Assembly: GCA_012799975.1 (NCBI GenBank)
Contig: JAAZKF010000035.1
Span: forward strand, 1 to 35,334
Origin: Burkholderiales bacterium
Lineage (GTDB): Bacteria; Vulcanimicrobiota; Xenobia; Xenobiales; Xenobiaceae
DNA length: 35,334 bases
Direction: 5' to 3'
Positions 7,604-15,625 of this stretch are shown one piece after another. How positions within the stretch are numbered: the stretch's first letter is position 1; each line of letters opens with the position of its first letter. The position numbers were made by a program, and so were the translations under genes. Below the pieces are notes generated by a model. The model was not told the DNA's origin. It worked only from the letters and a program-made list of their open reading frames with translations, and searched no databases.

Positions 7604-8941
7604 TTGGACAGCATAAGGCTGGATCACGACGAAGTCGTCAAAAAAGTCAGAGAACTGGACATCAAGATCATCCGGCTCCAGTTCACGGATATCCTGGGAG
7701 GCCTGAAGAGCATCGGGATCCCGGGCCGCCACATCGAGACGGCCCTGAACGAAGGCATCATGTTCGACGGTTCCTCGATCGAGGGCTTCGCCCGCATCGA
7801 AGAGTCAGACATGTTGTTGATGCCGGATCCTTCCACCTTCGCAATCCTGCCCTGGAAGCCCGAAAACCACAAGGAAGCGCGCTTGTTGTGCGACGTCCTG
7901 CAACCCGACCGCTCACCCTTCGCAGGCGACCCTCGGGGCTTCTTGCGCCGCATGATCGCGCGGGCCCAGAAGATGGGCGTACGCATGGCTGCAGGCCCTG
8001 AGGCTGAGTTCTTCCTGTTCGAGCGCGAGCCTACTGGAGAGCTGACCACCCGAACGCACGATCAGGCGGGCTATTTCGACCTGACCCCGGTCGACCGCGG
8101 CGAGGAAGCCCGGCGCGACATGGTCACAACGCTGGAAGCCATGGGCTTCGAAGTGGAGGCCTCCCACCACGAGGTGGCCTTCGGCCAACACGAGATCGAT
8201 TTCCACTACGCCGACGCCTTGAAGACGGCCGACCAGGTGGTCACCTTCCGCATGGTGGTCAAGACCGTCGCCCTGAAACACGGACTGCACGCGACCTTCA
8301 TGCCCAAGCCCATCTTCGGGATCAACGGCTCGGGGATGCACGTCAACCAATCCCTGTTCAGCAATGGGCAGAACCTCTTCTTCGACCCCAAAGCGCCCCG
8401 CCAGCTTTCGCAGGAATGCCTGCACTACATCGGAGGCCTGATGCACCACGCCAAGGCCTTCACAGCCTTTACCAATCCCCTGGTCAACTCCTACAAGAGA
8501 CTGGTGCCAGGGTACGAGGCACCCGTGTACGTGTCGTGGGCCGAGAAGAACCGCAGCCCGATGATCCGAATCCCGTCCTCGAGAGGGAAGGGCACCCGGG
8601 TCGAAGTGCGCTCGCCGGATCCATCCTGCAACCCCTACCTGGCCATAGGCCTGATGTTGTGCGCAGGTTTGGATGGCTTGGAGAAGCGGTTGGACCCGGG
8701 GCCTCCCATGACCTGCAACCTCTACGATCTGAGCCCCGAGGAACGGGAGCGCTTGAATATTCCTACCCTGCCGGAGCACCTGATCGACGCCTTGGAGGAG
8801 TTTGAACGCGACGAGGTCCTCAAAGAAGCCATCGGCCCCCATATATGGAACCAGTTCCGCGCCGCCAAAGAGATGGAGTGGGAAAGCTATCGCTGCCAGG
8901 TCCATCCCTGGGAACTGAAGCGCTACCTCTCGATCTACTGA
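7604..8941 (+). CDS. glnA: glutamine synthetase, type I-alpha
   Basis: A 445-residue enzyme making glutamine from glutamate, ammonia and ATP in the cytoplasm. TTG at 7604 was chosen because GGGAGG (7591-7596) sits 7 nt upstream and the length matches the 440-450 residues of the I-alpha class; an ATG at 7562 would add 14 unconserved residues. Signatures present include DGSSIEGFARIEESD (the arginine is the one used for glutamine feedback in Bacillus-type enzymes), FMPKPIFGINGSGMH, the NSYKRLVPGYEAP segment and RVEVRSPDPSCNPYLA. The I-beta insertion and its Tyr adenylylation region are not evident, so control is probably by feedback rather than adenylylation. The upstream neighbour is DUF350 (134 nt away); downstream is rapZ across a stable hairpin. 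Confidence 0.95.
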   Translation: MDSIRLDHDEVVKKVRELDIKIIRLQFTDILGGLKSIGIPGRHIETALNEGIMFDGSSIEGFARIEESDMLLMPDPSTFAILPWKPENHKEARLLCDVLQPDRSPFAGDPRGFLRRMIARAQKMGVRMAAGPEAEFFLFEREPTGELTTRTHDQAGYFDLTPVDRGEEARRDMVTTLEAMGFEVEASHHEVAFGQHEIDFHYADALKTADQVVTFRMVVKTVALKHGLHATFMPKPIFGINGSGMHVNQSLFSNGQNLFFDPKAPRQLSQECLHYIGGLMHHAKAFTAFTNPLVNSYKRLVPGYEAPVYVSWAEKNRSPMIRIPSSRGKGTRVEVRSPDPSCNPYLAIGLMLCAGLDGLEKRLDPGPPMTCNLYDLSPEERERLNIPTLPEHLIDALEEFERDEVLKEAIGPHIWNQFRAAKEMEWESYRCQVHPWELKRYLSIY

Positions 8942-8950
8942 GGACCCCGA

Positions 8951-8979
8951 CCGGGCCTCCGGGGAGACCCGGGGCCCGG
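8951..8979 (+). promoter_or_regulatory. very stable GNRA-capped hairpin between glnA and rapZ
   Basis: CCGGGCC (8951-8957) pairs with GGCCCGG (8973-8979), and inside it CCGGG (8959-8963) pairs with CCCGG (8968-8972). This leaves one bulged T (8958) and a GAGA tetraloop of the GNRA class: 12 G-C-rich pairs in total. No T-tract follows, so it is not a classic intrinsic terminator. It may stabilise the glnA transcript end, be a processing site, or damp read-through into rapZ. Confidence 0.6.
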
Positions 8980-9034
8980 CCAGGGAGGGTCGAAGCGGCC
9001 AGGAGGTGGCCGGGATTGGACGAAGATCCCTCCT

Positions 9035-9913
9035 GTGGAACAACGCGAATTCGTCATAATCACCGGGATGTCCGGCGCCGGTAAGAGCCTGGCCATGAAG
9101 TGCTTCGAGGACCTGGGCTATTTCTGCGTCGACAACCTGCCGCCCGCCCTGATCCCGAAATTTGCCCAACTCTTCGGTTCTTCAAGCGTGGCCCGGCTGG
9201 CCTTGGTGATCGACATCCGCGGACGGGAGTTCTTCCCCGAACTCCAGGGAGCCATCTCCGAGCTGCCGCGCCTGGGTTTTGAGCCGTTCATCCTGTACCT
9301 CGAGGCTGCCGACGAGGTGCTGGTCCGGCGCTACTCCGAGACCCGCCGTCAGCATCCCCTGGCCTCCAACGGCCGGGTCCTGCATGGCATCCAAGAGGAG
9401 CGCCGCCTGCTCAAGGGACTGCGCAACCGGGCCGACTGGAACCTGGACACCTCCCGTCTGTCGGCGCATCGATTGCGCACCGCCATCCTGCATCGTTTCT
9501 CCGGCTCGGAATCACCTGACCAGGCCAGCCTGCACGTAGTCAGTTTCGGGTTCAAATACGGGGTCCCCACGGATGTCGACATGATCCTGGACTGCCGATT
9601 CTTGCCCAACCCCTACTACATCCCCGAGCTGAACCCGCTCTCGGGGTTGGACGAGCCGGTCCGCGACTACCTCCTGGCCCGGGAGGCTGCCCGGGAATTC
9701 CTGGCCCGGATCCTGGAACTCCTGGACTTCCTACTGCCCAACTTCGTCCGCGAGCACAAGCGCCACCTGACCCTGGCCTTCGGCTGCACCGGAGGCCGCC
9801 ACCGCTCGACGGCCATGGCCGCCGCGGTGGCCCAGGCCTTGCAGGAGAAGGGTCACCCGATCTCGGTCGAACACCGGGACATCCGCCGCTCCGAGACACA
9901 TCCACCCTCGTGA
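9035..9913 (+). CDS. rapZ: RapZ/YvcJ-family nucleotide-binding RNA adapter
   Basis: A 292-residue protein. The N-terminal domain opens with the Walker A loop ITGMSGAGKS (residues 9-18); the C-terminal half has FKYGVPTDVDMILDCRFLPNP and the family signature FGCTGGRHRST (about 249-259). In E. coli RapZ binds the sRNA GlmZ and controls glucosamine-6-phosphate synthase; in Firmicutes YvcJ is a GTPase/ATPase of unclear role. The GTG at 9035 is the only upstream start compatible with the Walker motif; AGGAGG lies at 9001-9006, too far to serve it well. Its end overlaps yvcK by 4 nt, reproducing the yvcJ-yvcK order of Firmicutes. No whiA or crh follows. Confidence 0.93.
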   Translation: MEQREFVIITGMSGAGKSLAMKCFEDLGYFCVDNLPPALIPKFAQLFGSSSVARLALVIDIRGREFFPELQGAISELPRLGFEPFILYLEAADEVLVRRYSETRRQHPLASNGRVLHGIQEERRLLKGLRNRADWNLDTSRLSAHRLRTAILHRFSGSESPDQASLHVVSFGFKYGVPTDVDMILDCRFLPNPYYIPELNPLSGLDEPVRDYLLAREAAREFLARILELLDFLLPNFVREHKRHLTLAFGCTGGRHRSTAMAAAVAQALQEKGHPISVEHRDIRRSETHPPS

Positions 9914-11349
9914 AGATGGATCTCCTGGCACCGCTGAAGTGGCTGCTGCCAGGCATGAGGATCAAGCGCTGGTTCTTCCTGTCGATGCTCGGCGTGGTGA
10001 CCTTCGCGACCGGCCTGATGTTGTTGACCGCCAATAAACCGGCCGTAGTGCTGGAGCTGGCCTTGATCGAGAGCATCAGATCCTGGACGGGCTGGAGGCC
10101 TCCCGGTCCCCTGGTCGACTGCTTTCTGATGGTGGTTGGCCTGGCCATCATGCTCTGGTCAAGATACCGATGGTTCCTATCGGTCTATCACGCGGCCGTC
10201 CCCCACCAGCAGAAACGACTGGTGGAACTTCTGTACGAACGACGCCAGCTTGGTCACGGATTGAAGATCGTCGCCATGGGAGGGGGAACGGGTCTGTCCA
10301 CCCTGCTGCGAGGACTGAAGAGCCACACCTCCAACCTGGTGGCCATCGTGACGGTTTCCGACGATGGAGGCAGCTCAGGGCGGCTTTCCAAGGAGCTGGG
10401 GATGCTCCCCCCCGGCGACCTGCGCAACTGCCTGGTGGCCATGGCCGACGACGAGAGCCTGTTGTCTGAACTCTTCCAATATCGCTTCCGCGACGGGCAA
10501 GGGCTGGAGGGGCACTCCTTCGGCAACCTCTTCCTGGCGGCCCTGACCGAAATCTCCGGAGACTTCGAGTTGGCTTTGAAGCGAGCCAGCCAGATCCTGG
10601 CCCCCCGAGGGCGGGTCCTGCCCGCGACCCTCACGCCGGTCACCCTGTACGCCCGCCTCAAGGATGGTCGCTGCGTCCGCGGCGAGAGCGATATCCCCAA
10701 GGCCCACGGGGCCATCTCGGAGGTGTATCTGGAACCTCGACGCTGTCAACCGCCGGCCGAGGTGCTGAAGGTGATAGCCGAAGCCGACCTGATCGTCCTG
10801 GGTCCGGGAAGCCTGTACACCAGCGTGATCCCCAACCTGCTGGTGGAAGGGGTTGCTGAAGCAGTTCGAGCCTGCCCGGCCCCGAAGATCTACGTCTGCA
10901 ACGTCATGACCCAACCCGGCGAAACCGACGGTTACAGCGCCGCCGACCACCTCGAGGCGATTCACCGCCACGTGGGAGGTTCACTGGTGAACTATGCCGT
11001 GGTGAACGTAGCGCCCCCCAACCGACTGCTCAGCAAATATGAGAAGGAGGGGGCCTACCCCGTAAAACCCGACCTGAAACGCGTGCGCGAGCTGGGGGTC
11101 GAACCGATCCCTGCCAACCTGATGAACGAGGGCTCCCTGGTGCGCCACGATCCGGTCAGCCTGGCCGAAACGGTCCTGGAGGTCATGGCCGGGCACCGCA
11201 GCTCCGGCGAGATGCCCGCTGCCCCCCCAGCCTCCAACGCTTCGCGCCGGAGCCCTCAGGAACCGGGCCGCGACGGCGACCCGAAGTCTAAGAAATCCCG
11301 CCCGGCGAAGTCCTCTACCTCCAGGAAAAGGCCCTCTCCCATTGAATGA
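9910..11349 (+). CDS. yvcK: YvcK/CofD-like gluconeogenesis factor with N-terminal membrane anchor
   Basis: A 479-residue protein. GTG at 9910 overlaps the rapZ stop (GTGA); an ATG lies two codons on. Two hydrophobic helices (about residues 20-40 and 58-80) precede the CofD/YvcK catalytic-fold domain, which starts at LKIVAMGGGTGLSTLLRGLK (from about residue 118). It continues with VSDDGGSSGRLSKELG, PPGDLRNCLVAMAD, the GNLFLAAL segment and LGPGSLYTSVIPNLLV. YvcK binds UDP-sugars and is needed for cell-envelope homeostasis on gluconeogenic carbon; the anchored form would act at the inner membrane. The C-terminal 50 residues are Pro/Ser/Lys/Arg-rich and probably disordered. The neighbouring rapZ also touches amino-sugar control. 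Confidence 0.92.
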   Translation: MKMDLLAPLKWLLPGMRIKRWFFLSMLGVVTFATGLMLLTANKPAVVLELALIESIRSWTGWRPPGPLVDCFLMVVGLAIMLWSRYRWFLSVYHAAVPHQQKRLVELLYERRQLGHGLKIVAMGGGTGLSTLLRGLKSHTSNLVAIVTVSDDGGSSGRLSKELGMLPPGDLRNCLVAMADDESLLSELFQYRFRDGQGLEGHSFGNLFLAALTEISGDFELALKRASQILAPRGRVLPATLTPVTLYARLKDGRCVRGESDIPKAHGAISEVYLEPRRCQPPAEVLKVIAEADLIVLGPGSLYTSVIPNLLVEGVAEAVRACPAPKIYVCNVMTQPGETDGYSAADHLEAIHRHVGGSLVNYAVVNVAPPNRLLSKYEKEGAYPVKPDLKRVRELGVEPIPANLMNEGSLVRHDPVSLAETVLEVMAGHRSSGEMPAAPPASNASRRSPQEPGRDGDPKSKKSRPAKSSTSRKRPSPIE

Positions 11350-11385
11350 ACCCAGGTTCGAACCATCATCCGTACAGGAGGCACC

Positions 11386-11871
11386 ATGAACTCATCCCTT
11401 CGGCTCCAGGCGGGGAGGCTTCTGAGCCTCCTGGCCGTCGTGCTGCTGCTCACCTGCACCGCTCAGGCCCGAGAGAAAACCCCGGACCTGGGACAACTCA
11501 TGGAAAAGTCGGGTCTGAAATCCCAGGCCCTGGGCGAAGCAGGCTTCCTGGTCCGCTACGAGACCGAATCGGGGCCCGACCTGGATGTGCTGGTCGTCTA
11601 TTGGGACGAAACCAAAGAACAGATCCTGATCTTCACCACCGTGGTAGACCGGGAACCGGGGGCGGAATTCAGCCATAAGCTCCTACAGAAGGCCATGGAG
11701 CTGAATAACGACCACCCCTTCGCCAAATTCGTATTGGACCCCAAATACGGCGACCTGGACTGCCAGACCGAGTTGGACCTGGCCGGATTGACCCCCAAGG
11801 CCCTGGCCTGGCACATCAACTGGGTCGCTTCGGTCGGCGAAAAGGCGCGCGGAATCTTCAAAGACCTCTGA
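11386..11871 (+). CDS. secreted YbjN-like protein
   Basis: A 161-residue protein starting at ATG 11386 with a strong AGGAGG eight nt upstream. Residues 1-28 form a signal peptide ending near CTAQA-R. The mature part (about 30-161) has a strand-helix pattern with GFLVRYE, LDVLVVYWDETKEQILIFTTVV, LLQKAMELNND and AKFVLDPKYGDLDCQTELDLAGL. This resembles the YbjN / type III chaperone-like fold, in which a protein of about 130 residues makes a five-stranded sheet flanked by helices. Family members are involved in stress and motility phenotypes, but no molecular function is firm. It lies 36 nt after yvcK and is followed by a strong terminator, so it may end that transcript. Confidence 0.7.
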   Translation: MNSSLRLQAGRLLSLLAVVLLLTCTAQAREKTPDLGQLMEKSGLKSQALGEAGFLVRYETESGPDLDVLVVYWDETKEQILIFTTVVDREPGAEFSHKLLQKAMELNNDHPFAKFVLDPKYGDLDCQTELDLAGLTPKALAWHINWVASVGEKARGIFKDL

Positions 11872-11901
11872 TCCCGGTCCTACCCGACCAGGTTCATTGA
11901 G

Positions 11902-11945
11902 GACCCGGCCTCGTGTCCGCAGCACGGTGCCGGGTCTTCTTCATC
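11902..11945 (+). terminator. Rho-independent terminator after the YbjN-like gene
   Basis: GACCCGGC (11902-11909) pairs with GCCGGGTC (11929-11936), and CGTG (11912-11915) with CACG (11923-11926) across a 7-nt loop. The result is a roughly 13-bp stem with one mismatch and a T/C-rich tail TTCTTCATC. It sits between convergent genes and overlaps the stop codon of the minus-strand fusion gene. Confidence 0.75.
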
Positions 11946-13776
11946 CCGCCTGCTGACGGCCCAGGAAAGCCAGTTTTTCGGCCAGGAACAACACGTCCAC
12001 GGGCCAGTATTCCTGAGGTCGAGGGTGGGGGCTTGAAGAAAGCGGACGGCAACTCAATACCGCCGACTCCCATCCCGAAGGGATGGCCGGACGGCCATGG
12101 ACGGCGCCCAGCAGGGCCCCGGCGATGGCTGCGTTGGTGTCGGTATCCCCCCCACAGGCCACCGTACCCACCACACCCTCCTCCAGGGTCGCAGAATGCA
12201 ACAACCGATAAAAGGCATTCTGCAGGGCAATCCGGACCCAACCCTGCTGGCTGGTGAATCTGGCCGGTGGCCCCTGCTCAGCGGCCGAAATGGATTCCAG
12301 CACCGCGCTGTCGGCATGGTCGCGCGCCCAGTCCCGGGCCACTTCCCAGACGGCCCGGGGCGACCCGCCGGTCCGGATCGCGAAGGCGATGGCCAACACA
12401 TAGGCCGCACAAGCATCCCTACAGACGGGATGGGCGTGGGTCAAGGCGCTTTCCCGGCGAGCCAGCTCGACCAGGGCCTCCGGCTTCAGGGCATATCCGA
12501 AGACCCCCAACGGGCTGATCCTCATCAGCGACCCATTGGCCTGCCCGCCCTGCCGGGCCACCTGAAGAGCGGCCCTTCCGCAGATGGCTTCAGCGTCTTC
12601 GGGTGAAGCCTCCGCCGGGATGCCTCCCAAGGTATACCGGGTCGTGTTCCCGACATCAAAGGGCCCCGAGCGGAACCAGGCCCCGTAGGCCAAAGCCGCC
12701 GCCCCCGACGAGTAGCCTCCCGAGGTCAGAATCGAACGGGCCAGGGCCAGGGCCATCTCCGAATCGTCAGTCGGCTGCCCCGCCAGCGTGTTCCAGGTCC
12801 CCCCGTTGGCCAGCTCCCTGGGCCCATCCGGATAGACGCGCAGGATCTGCTCCGGCCGCTGGAACTCGACCAGACTGCCCAACGAGTCTCCTGCCACCTG
12901 TCCCAGAAGACAACCCTGGGCTCGCGAGAGGACTCCCAGATCGGTCAGGATATGCTGCGAAGAAGGCCAGCACAACTTCGAATCCTGCCGACGGCCCAGG
13001 GTCCAGGAGCGGCCTGCCAGGTCACGCACCACGGGCTCGGGGCCTCCGAAGCAGCGCGTCAGGAAACTTCGCCCCTGGGCGTCGTACCCTACGGGTCTTC
13101 CCGCTCCGTCGTAGAGTTCTGCACCCGCTCCGCGCAACAGGGCGTGGCCGGCCGCGTAATCCCAGTCGACGGGTCCCGAGAGCGAGACCGCCGCTACCGC
13201 CTCACCTGCCGCCACCAGGGCCAACCTCCAGGCGATCCCGGGAATGGCCCGGAAACGGGCCGGTGCGACGGCCCTAGCATTGAAGTCCGGGCAGTGGTCG
13301 GCGTGCTGGGAGACCAGGACCACGTCCTGCTCCGAGAGGTGTTCGGGCCAGGTCCTGGCCGACAGGGGACGGCCGTTGCGCAGCACAGGCCCGCAGCCCT
13401 CGGCCCAGGTGAAGAGGTCGCCCTCCCCTACCGCAAAGGCGTACACTACCCCCAAGACCGGACGCCCCTGGTGGACCAGGGCGATCGAGACCGCGCTGCC
13501 GCGCCATCCCTCCAGGTAGGCCCTCGTTCCATCGTTGGGGTCGACCACCCAGATATGGTCACCGCCTCGGCGCAGGTCCGAACATTCCTCTCCCCGGAAA
13601 CCCCAGTCCGGGAAAAGGGAAAGCAGGTCCTGGGCGATCCGTGCTTCCGCCTCAGCGTCCACCGGGGCGTGGCCGGAAGAACCCCGGGGGCCTCCGGGAC
13701 GATAAAATTCGGCCAGAAGAATCTCGCCTGCACGTCGGGCGGCCTGAACTGCTGCTTGAAGAGCCTGGGAATACAT
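11941..13776 (-). CDS. fusion: inositol-monophosphatase-family phosphatase + ADP-ribosylglycohydrolase
   Basis: A 611-residue two-domain protein. Residues 1 to about 260 are an IMPase/CysQ-type Mg2+ phosphatase with GEE (62-64), WVVDPNDGTRAYL (76-88) and the late VDWDYAAGHALL metal motif (203-214). Residues about 280-611 are an ADP-ribosylglycohydrolase (ARH/DraG family): GCLLGQVAGDSLG (288-300), QPTDDSEMALALA (334-346), NGSLMRISPLG and GGDTDTNAAIAGALLGA (542-558). All expected metal ligands of both domains appear intact. ATG 13776 was chosen because AAGGA precedes it at good spacing. The fusion implies coupled steps on an ADP-ribose- or phosphoadenosine-type substrate, or ADP-ribosyl removal with phosphate removal; the true substrate is unknown. 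It is divergent from exoA, with a hairpin in its leader. Confidence 0.9.
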   Translation of the reverse strand: MYSQALQAAVQAARRAGEILLAEFYRPGGPRGSSGHAPVDAEAEARIAQDLLSLFPDWGFRGEECSDLRRGGDHIWVVDPNDGTRAYLEGWRGSAVSIALVHQGRPVLGVVYAFAVGEGDLFTWAEGCGPVLRNGRPLSARTWPEHLSEQDVVLVSQHADHCPDFNARAVAPARFRAIPGIAWRLALVAAGEAVAAVSLSGPVDWDYAAGHALLRGAGAELYDGAGRPVGYDAQGRSFLTRCFGGPEPVVRDLAGRSWTLGRRQDSKLCWPSSQHILTDLGVLSRAQGCLLGQVAGDSLGSLVEFQRPEQILRVYPDGPRELANGGTWNTLAGQPTDDSEMALALARSILTSGGYSSGAAALAYGAWFRSGPFDVGNTTRYTLGGIPAEASPEDAEAICGRAALQVARQGGQANGSLMRISPLGVFGYALKPEALVELARRESALTHAHPVCRDACAAYVLAIAFAIRTGGSPRAVWEVARDWARDHADSAVLESISAAEQGPPARFTSQQGWVRIALQNAFYRLLHSATLEEGVVGTVACGGDTDTNAAIAGALLGAVHGRPAIPSGWESAVLSCRPLSSSPHPRPQEYWPVDVLFLAEKLAFLGRQQAG

Positions 13777-13789
13777 GGCCTGTCCTTGG

Positions 13790-13812
13790 CCCTTCCGGGA
13801 AAACCGGAAGGG
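13790..13812. promoter_or_regulatory. perfect 9-bp inverted repeat in the divergent intergenic region
   Basis: CCCTTCCGG (13790-13798) and CCGGAAGGG (13804-13812) pair with a 5-nt loop. The repeat lies between the divergent phosphatase/ADP-ribosylglycohydrolase fusion and exodeoxyribonuclease III, 14 nt upstream of the fusion's ATG and just before its AAGGA ribosome-binding site. It may be an operator or a leader hairpin controlling translation of the fusion gene. Confidence 0.45.
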
Positions 13813-13865
13813 GAAGTCATTCTGGGCAAGAGGAACCGGGCGTCGGGCGTTCAAAGCCCAGGCCG

Positions 13866-14630
13866 ATGAAAATCCTCTCGTGGAACGTCAACGGCATTCG
13901 GGCGTGCTTTCGCAAAGGCCTGCTCTCCTGGGTCCAGATCGAGGTTCCCGACCTCCTCTGCCTGCAGGAGATTCGGGCCCACAGGGAGCAGGTAGAGGCC
14001 GAGCTACAGGGCTTCTCGGACTATTACGCCTTCTGGAATCCGGCTCGACGTCCCGGTTATTCCGGCGTAGCCACCTTCTCGCGACGCCCCCCCGACTCGG
14101 TTCACGTCGGACTTGGAAGACCCGAATTCGACGTGGAGGGACGGGTCCTGACCCTGGAGTTCGGCTCATTGTCCGTGGTCAACGCCTACTTCCCCAACAG
14201 CCAGAGAACCCACGCCCGGTTGCCCTACAAGCTGGCCTTCTGCCAGGCCATGCTGGACTGGCTGAAGACCCTGCGTGCGAAAGGCCAGAGCGTGCTGCTC
14301 TGTGGGGACTACAACATCGCCCATCGCGAAATCGACCTGCGCAATCCTCGCGAGAACCAGGACAACGCGGGGTTCCTGCCGGAAGAGCGGGCCTGGATGG
14401 ACCAGTTACTGGGCTCGGGCTTCGTAGATACCTTCCGTTCCCGCTGCCCCGAGCCGGGTCACTACACCTGGTGGAGCAACCGCAAGGGAGTCCGCGAGAA
14501 GAATATCGGGTGGCGTATCGACTACGTGACGGCGGATGAGGACCTGGACACCCGGGTCCGTCAGTCCTTCCACCAGCCGGATGTCATGGGTTCGGACCAT
14601 TGCCCCGTGGGGGTATTGCTGGACACATGA
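13866..14630 (+). CDS. xthA: exodeoxyribonuclease III (AP endonuclease)
   Basis: A 254-residue enzyme of the EEP superfamily that incises abasic DNA and removes 3' nucleotides in base-excision repair. ATG 13866 gives the canonical N terminus MKILSWNVNGIRA. Further motifs are DLLCLQEIRA with the metal-binding glutamate, GDYNIAHREIDLRNP, NAGFLPEERAWMD, YTWWSNRKGVREKNIGWRID and the C-terminal SDHCPVGV with the catalytic Asp-His. Length is normal for the short ExoA/XthA class (250-270). There is no obvious Shine-Dalgarno sequence directly upstream. It is divergent from the phosphatase fusion by 89 nt and followed by a 160-nt spacer. Confidence 0.93.
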   Translation: MKILSWNVNGIRACFRKGLLSWVQIEVPDLLCLQEIRAHREQVEAELQGFSDYYAFWNPARRPGYSGVATFSRRPPDSVHVGLGRPEFDVEGRVLTLEFGSLSVVNAYFPNSQRTHARLPYKLAFCQAMLDWLKTLRAKGQSVLLCGDYNIAHREIDLRNPRENQDNAGFLPEERAWMDQLLGSGFVDTFRSRCPEPGHYTWWSNRKGVREKNIGWRIDYVTADEDLDTRVRQSFHQPDVMGSDHCPVGVLLDT

Positions 14631-14654
14631 GGCGCGTTTCCCCTGAGGCAGGGA

Positions 14655-14685
14655 TCGCCCTTTTGGCGAGAAACCGATAGATCGG
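14655..14685 (+). other. two small hairpins in the leader of the glycosyltransferase gene
   Basis: In the 160-nt gap between exodeoxyribonuclease III and the GT2 gene, TCGCC (14655-14659)/GGCGA (14665-14669) closes a CTTTT loop, and CCGAT (14674-14678)/ATCGG (14681-14685) forms a second short stem. No T-tract follows. I could not match the region to a known riboswitch. Confidence 0.3.
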
Positions 14686-14790
14686 GAGGCTCCCGCAGCG
14701 GTTGGCTACTGACAGGCGAATTCCCGGGGCTCCGGCAGGCCATCCCCCGACCCGGTTCCTCCCACTCCGCTTTGCCCAAGGGGACTGATT

Positions 14791-15603
14791 TTGGTGGATA
14801 CTCCTTCGCGCCGGCTGCTGCTCTTCATCCCCGCCTTCAACTGTGCGCGGCAGGTCGTGAGGGTCCTGGACCAACTCGAGCCGCGGGTGATGGTCCACAT
14901 CCAGAGGGTCCTGCTCATCGATAACCGCAGCACCGACGGAACCGTCGAGGCCGTCCTGGAATGGGCAGGGCAGAACCCGGGTCTTCCCCTGCTGTTGCTG
15001 CGCAACGACTCGAACTACAGCCTGGGTGGCAGCCACAAGGTCGCCTTCGACCACGCCCTCCAAAACGATTTTACCCACGTGCTGGTGCTGCACGGGGACG
15101 ACCAGGCAGATATCCGGGACCTCCTGCCCTGGTTGGAGGACGGCCGGGCCCTCGAGGGCGATGCCTTCCTGGGCAGCCGCTTCGCCCGGGGGAGCAGGCT
15201 TCCCGGGTATTCCTGGTTCCGCATCCTGGGCAACCTGGTCTTCAACTCCCTGGTCTCGCTGGTGGCCGGGCGCCGACTGACCGACCTTGGTTCAGGGCTG
15301 AACCTGTTCCGAATGTCCCCCCTGGCCGGCAGGTCCTACCTCTCCTTCCCCGACAACCTGAACTTCAACGTCTATCTGCTCTTGTACCTGGTGCACACCC
15401 GGGCACGCTTCGAATTCTTCCCGATCAGTTGGCGGGAAGAGGACCAGATCAGCAACGTCCGCTTCGTCCGACAGAGCCTCGAGATCCTCAGCGTATGCCT
15501 GCGCTACCGTCTGAACCGACAAAAGCTCTTCGCGCCCCGCCGGGATCTCCCACCCGACCGCTACACCTCCCGGGTGCTCTTCGACGTTACCCGGGATTCC
15601 TGA
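14791..15603 (+). CDS. family 2 glycosyltransferase (DPM1/polyprenyl-phosphate type)
   Basis: A 270-residue GT-A glycosyltransferase. Start TTG 14791 (or GTG 14794) follows AAGGGG at about 7 nt. The nucleotide-binding opening LLLFIPAFNCARQVVRVLDQ is followed by VLLIDNRSTDGT and the metal-binding HGDDQAD (around residues 107-113). Then come FLGSRFARGSRLPG and the LTDLGSGLNLFRMSPL acceptor-side motif typical of dolichol/undecaprenyl-phosphate sugar transferases. There is no C-terminal membrane helix, so it should be a soluble or peripheral membrane enzyme. Donor and acceptor cannot be told from sequence. It converges on a secreted peptidase-like gene with only 22 nt between them. Confidence 0.85.
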   Translation: MVDTPSRRLLLFIPAFNCARQVVRVLDQLEPRVMVHIQRVLLIDNRSTDGTVEAVLEWAGQNPGLPLLLLRNDSNYSLGGSHKVAFDHALQNDFTHVLVLHGDDQADIRDLLPWLEDGRALEGDAFLGSRFARGSRLPGYSWFRILGNLVFNSLVSLVAGRRLTDLGSGLNLFRMSPLAGRSYLSFPDNLNFNVYLLLYLVHTRARFEFFPISWREEDQISNVRFVRQSLEILSVCLRYRLNRQKLFAPRRDLPPDRYTSRVLFDVTRDS

Positions 15604-15625
15604 AGCCGTTACCCGGTCGAAAATC

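Noticed and set aside
12097-13869. Long plus-strand frames opposite the phosphatase/ADP-ribosylglycohydrolase gene
   Set aside because: They are mirror frames of a clearly conserved minus-strand gene with intact motifs in both domains.
14631-14790. Possible riboswitch in the glycosyltransferase leader
   Set aside because: Several short hairpins exist, but I could not match cobalamin, c-di-GMP, SAM, glycine or TPP cores.
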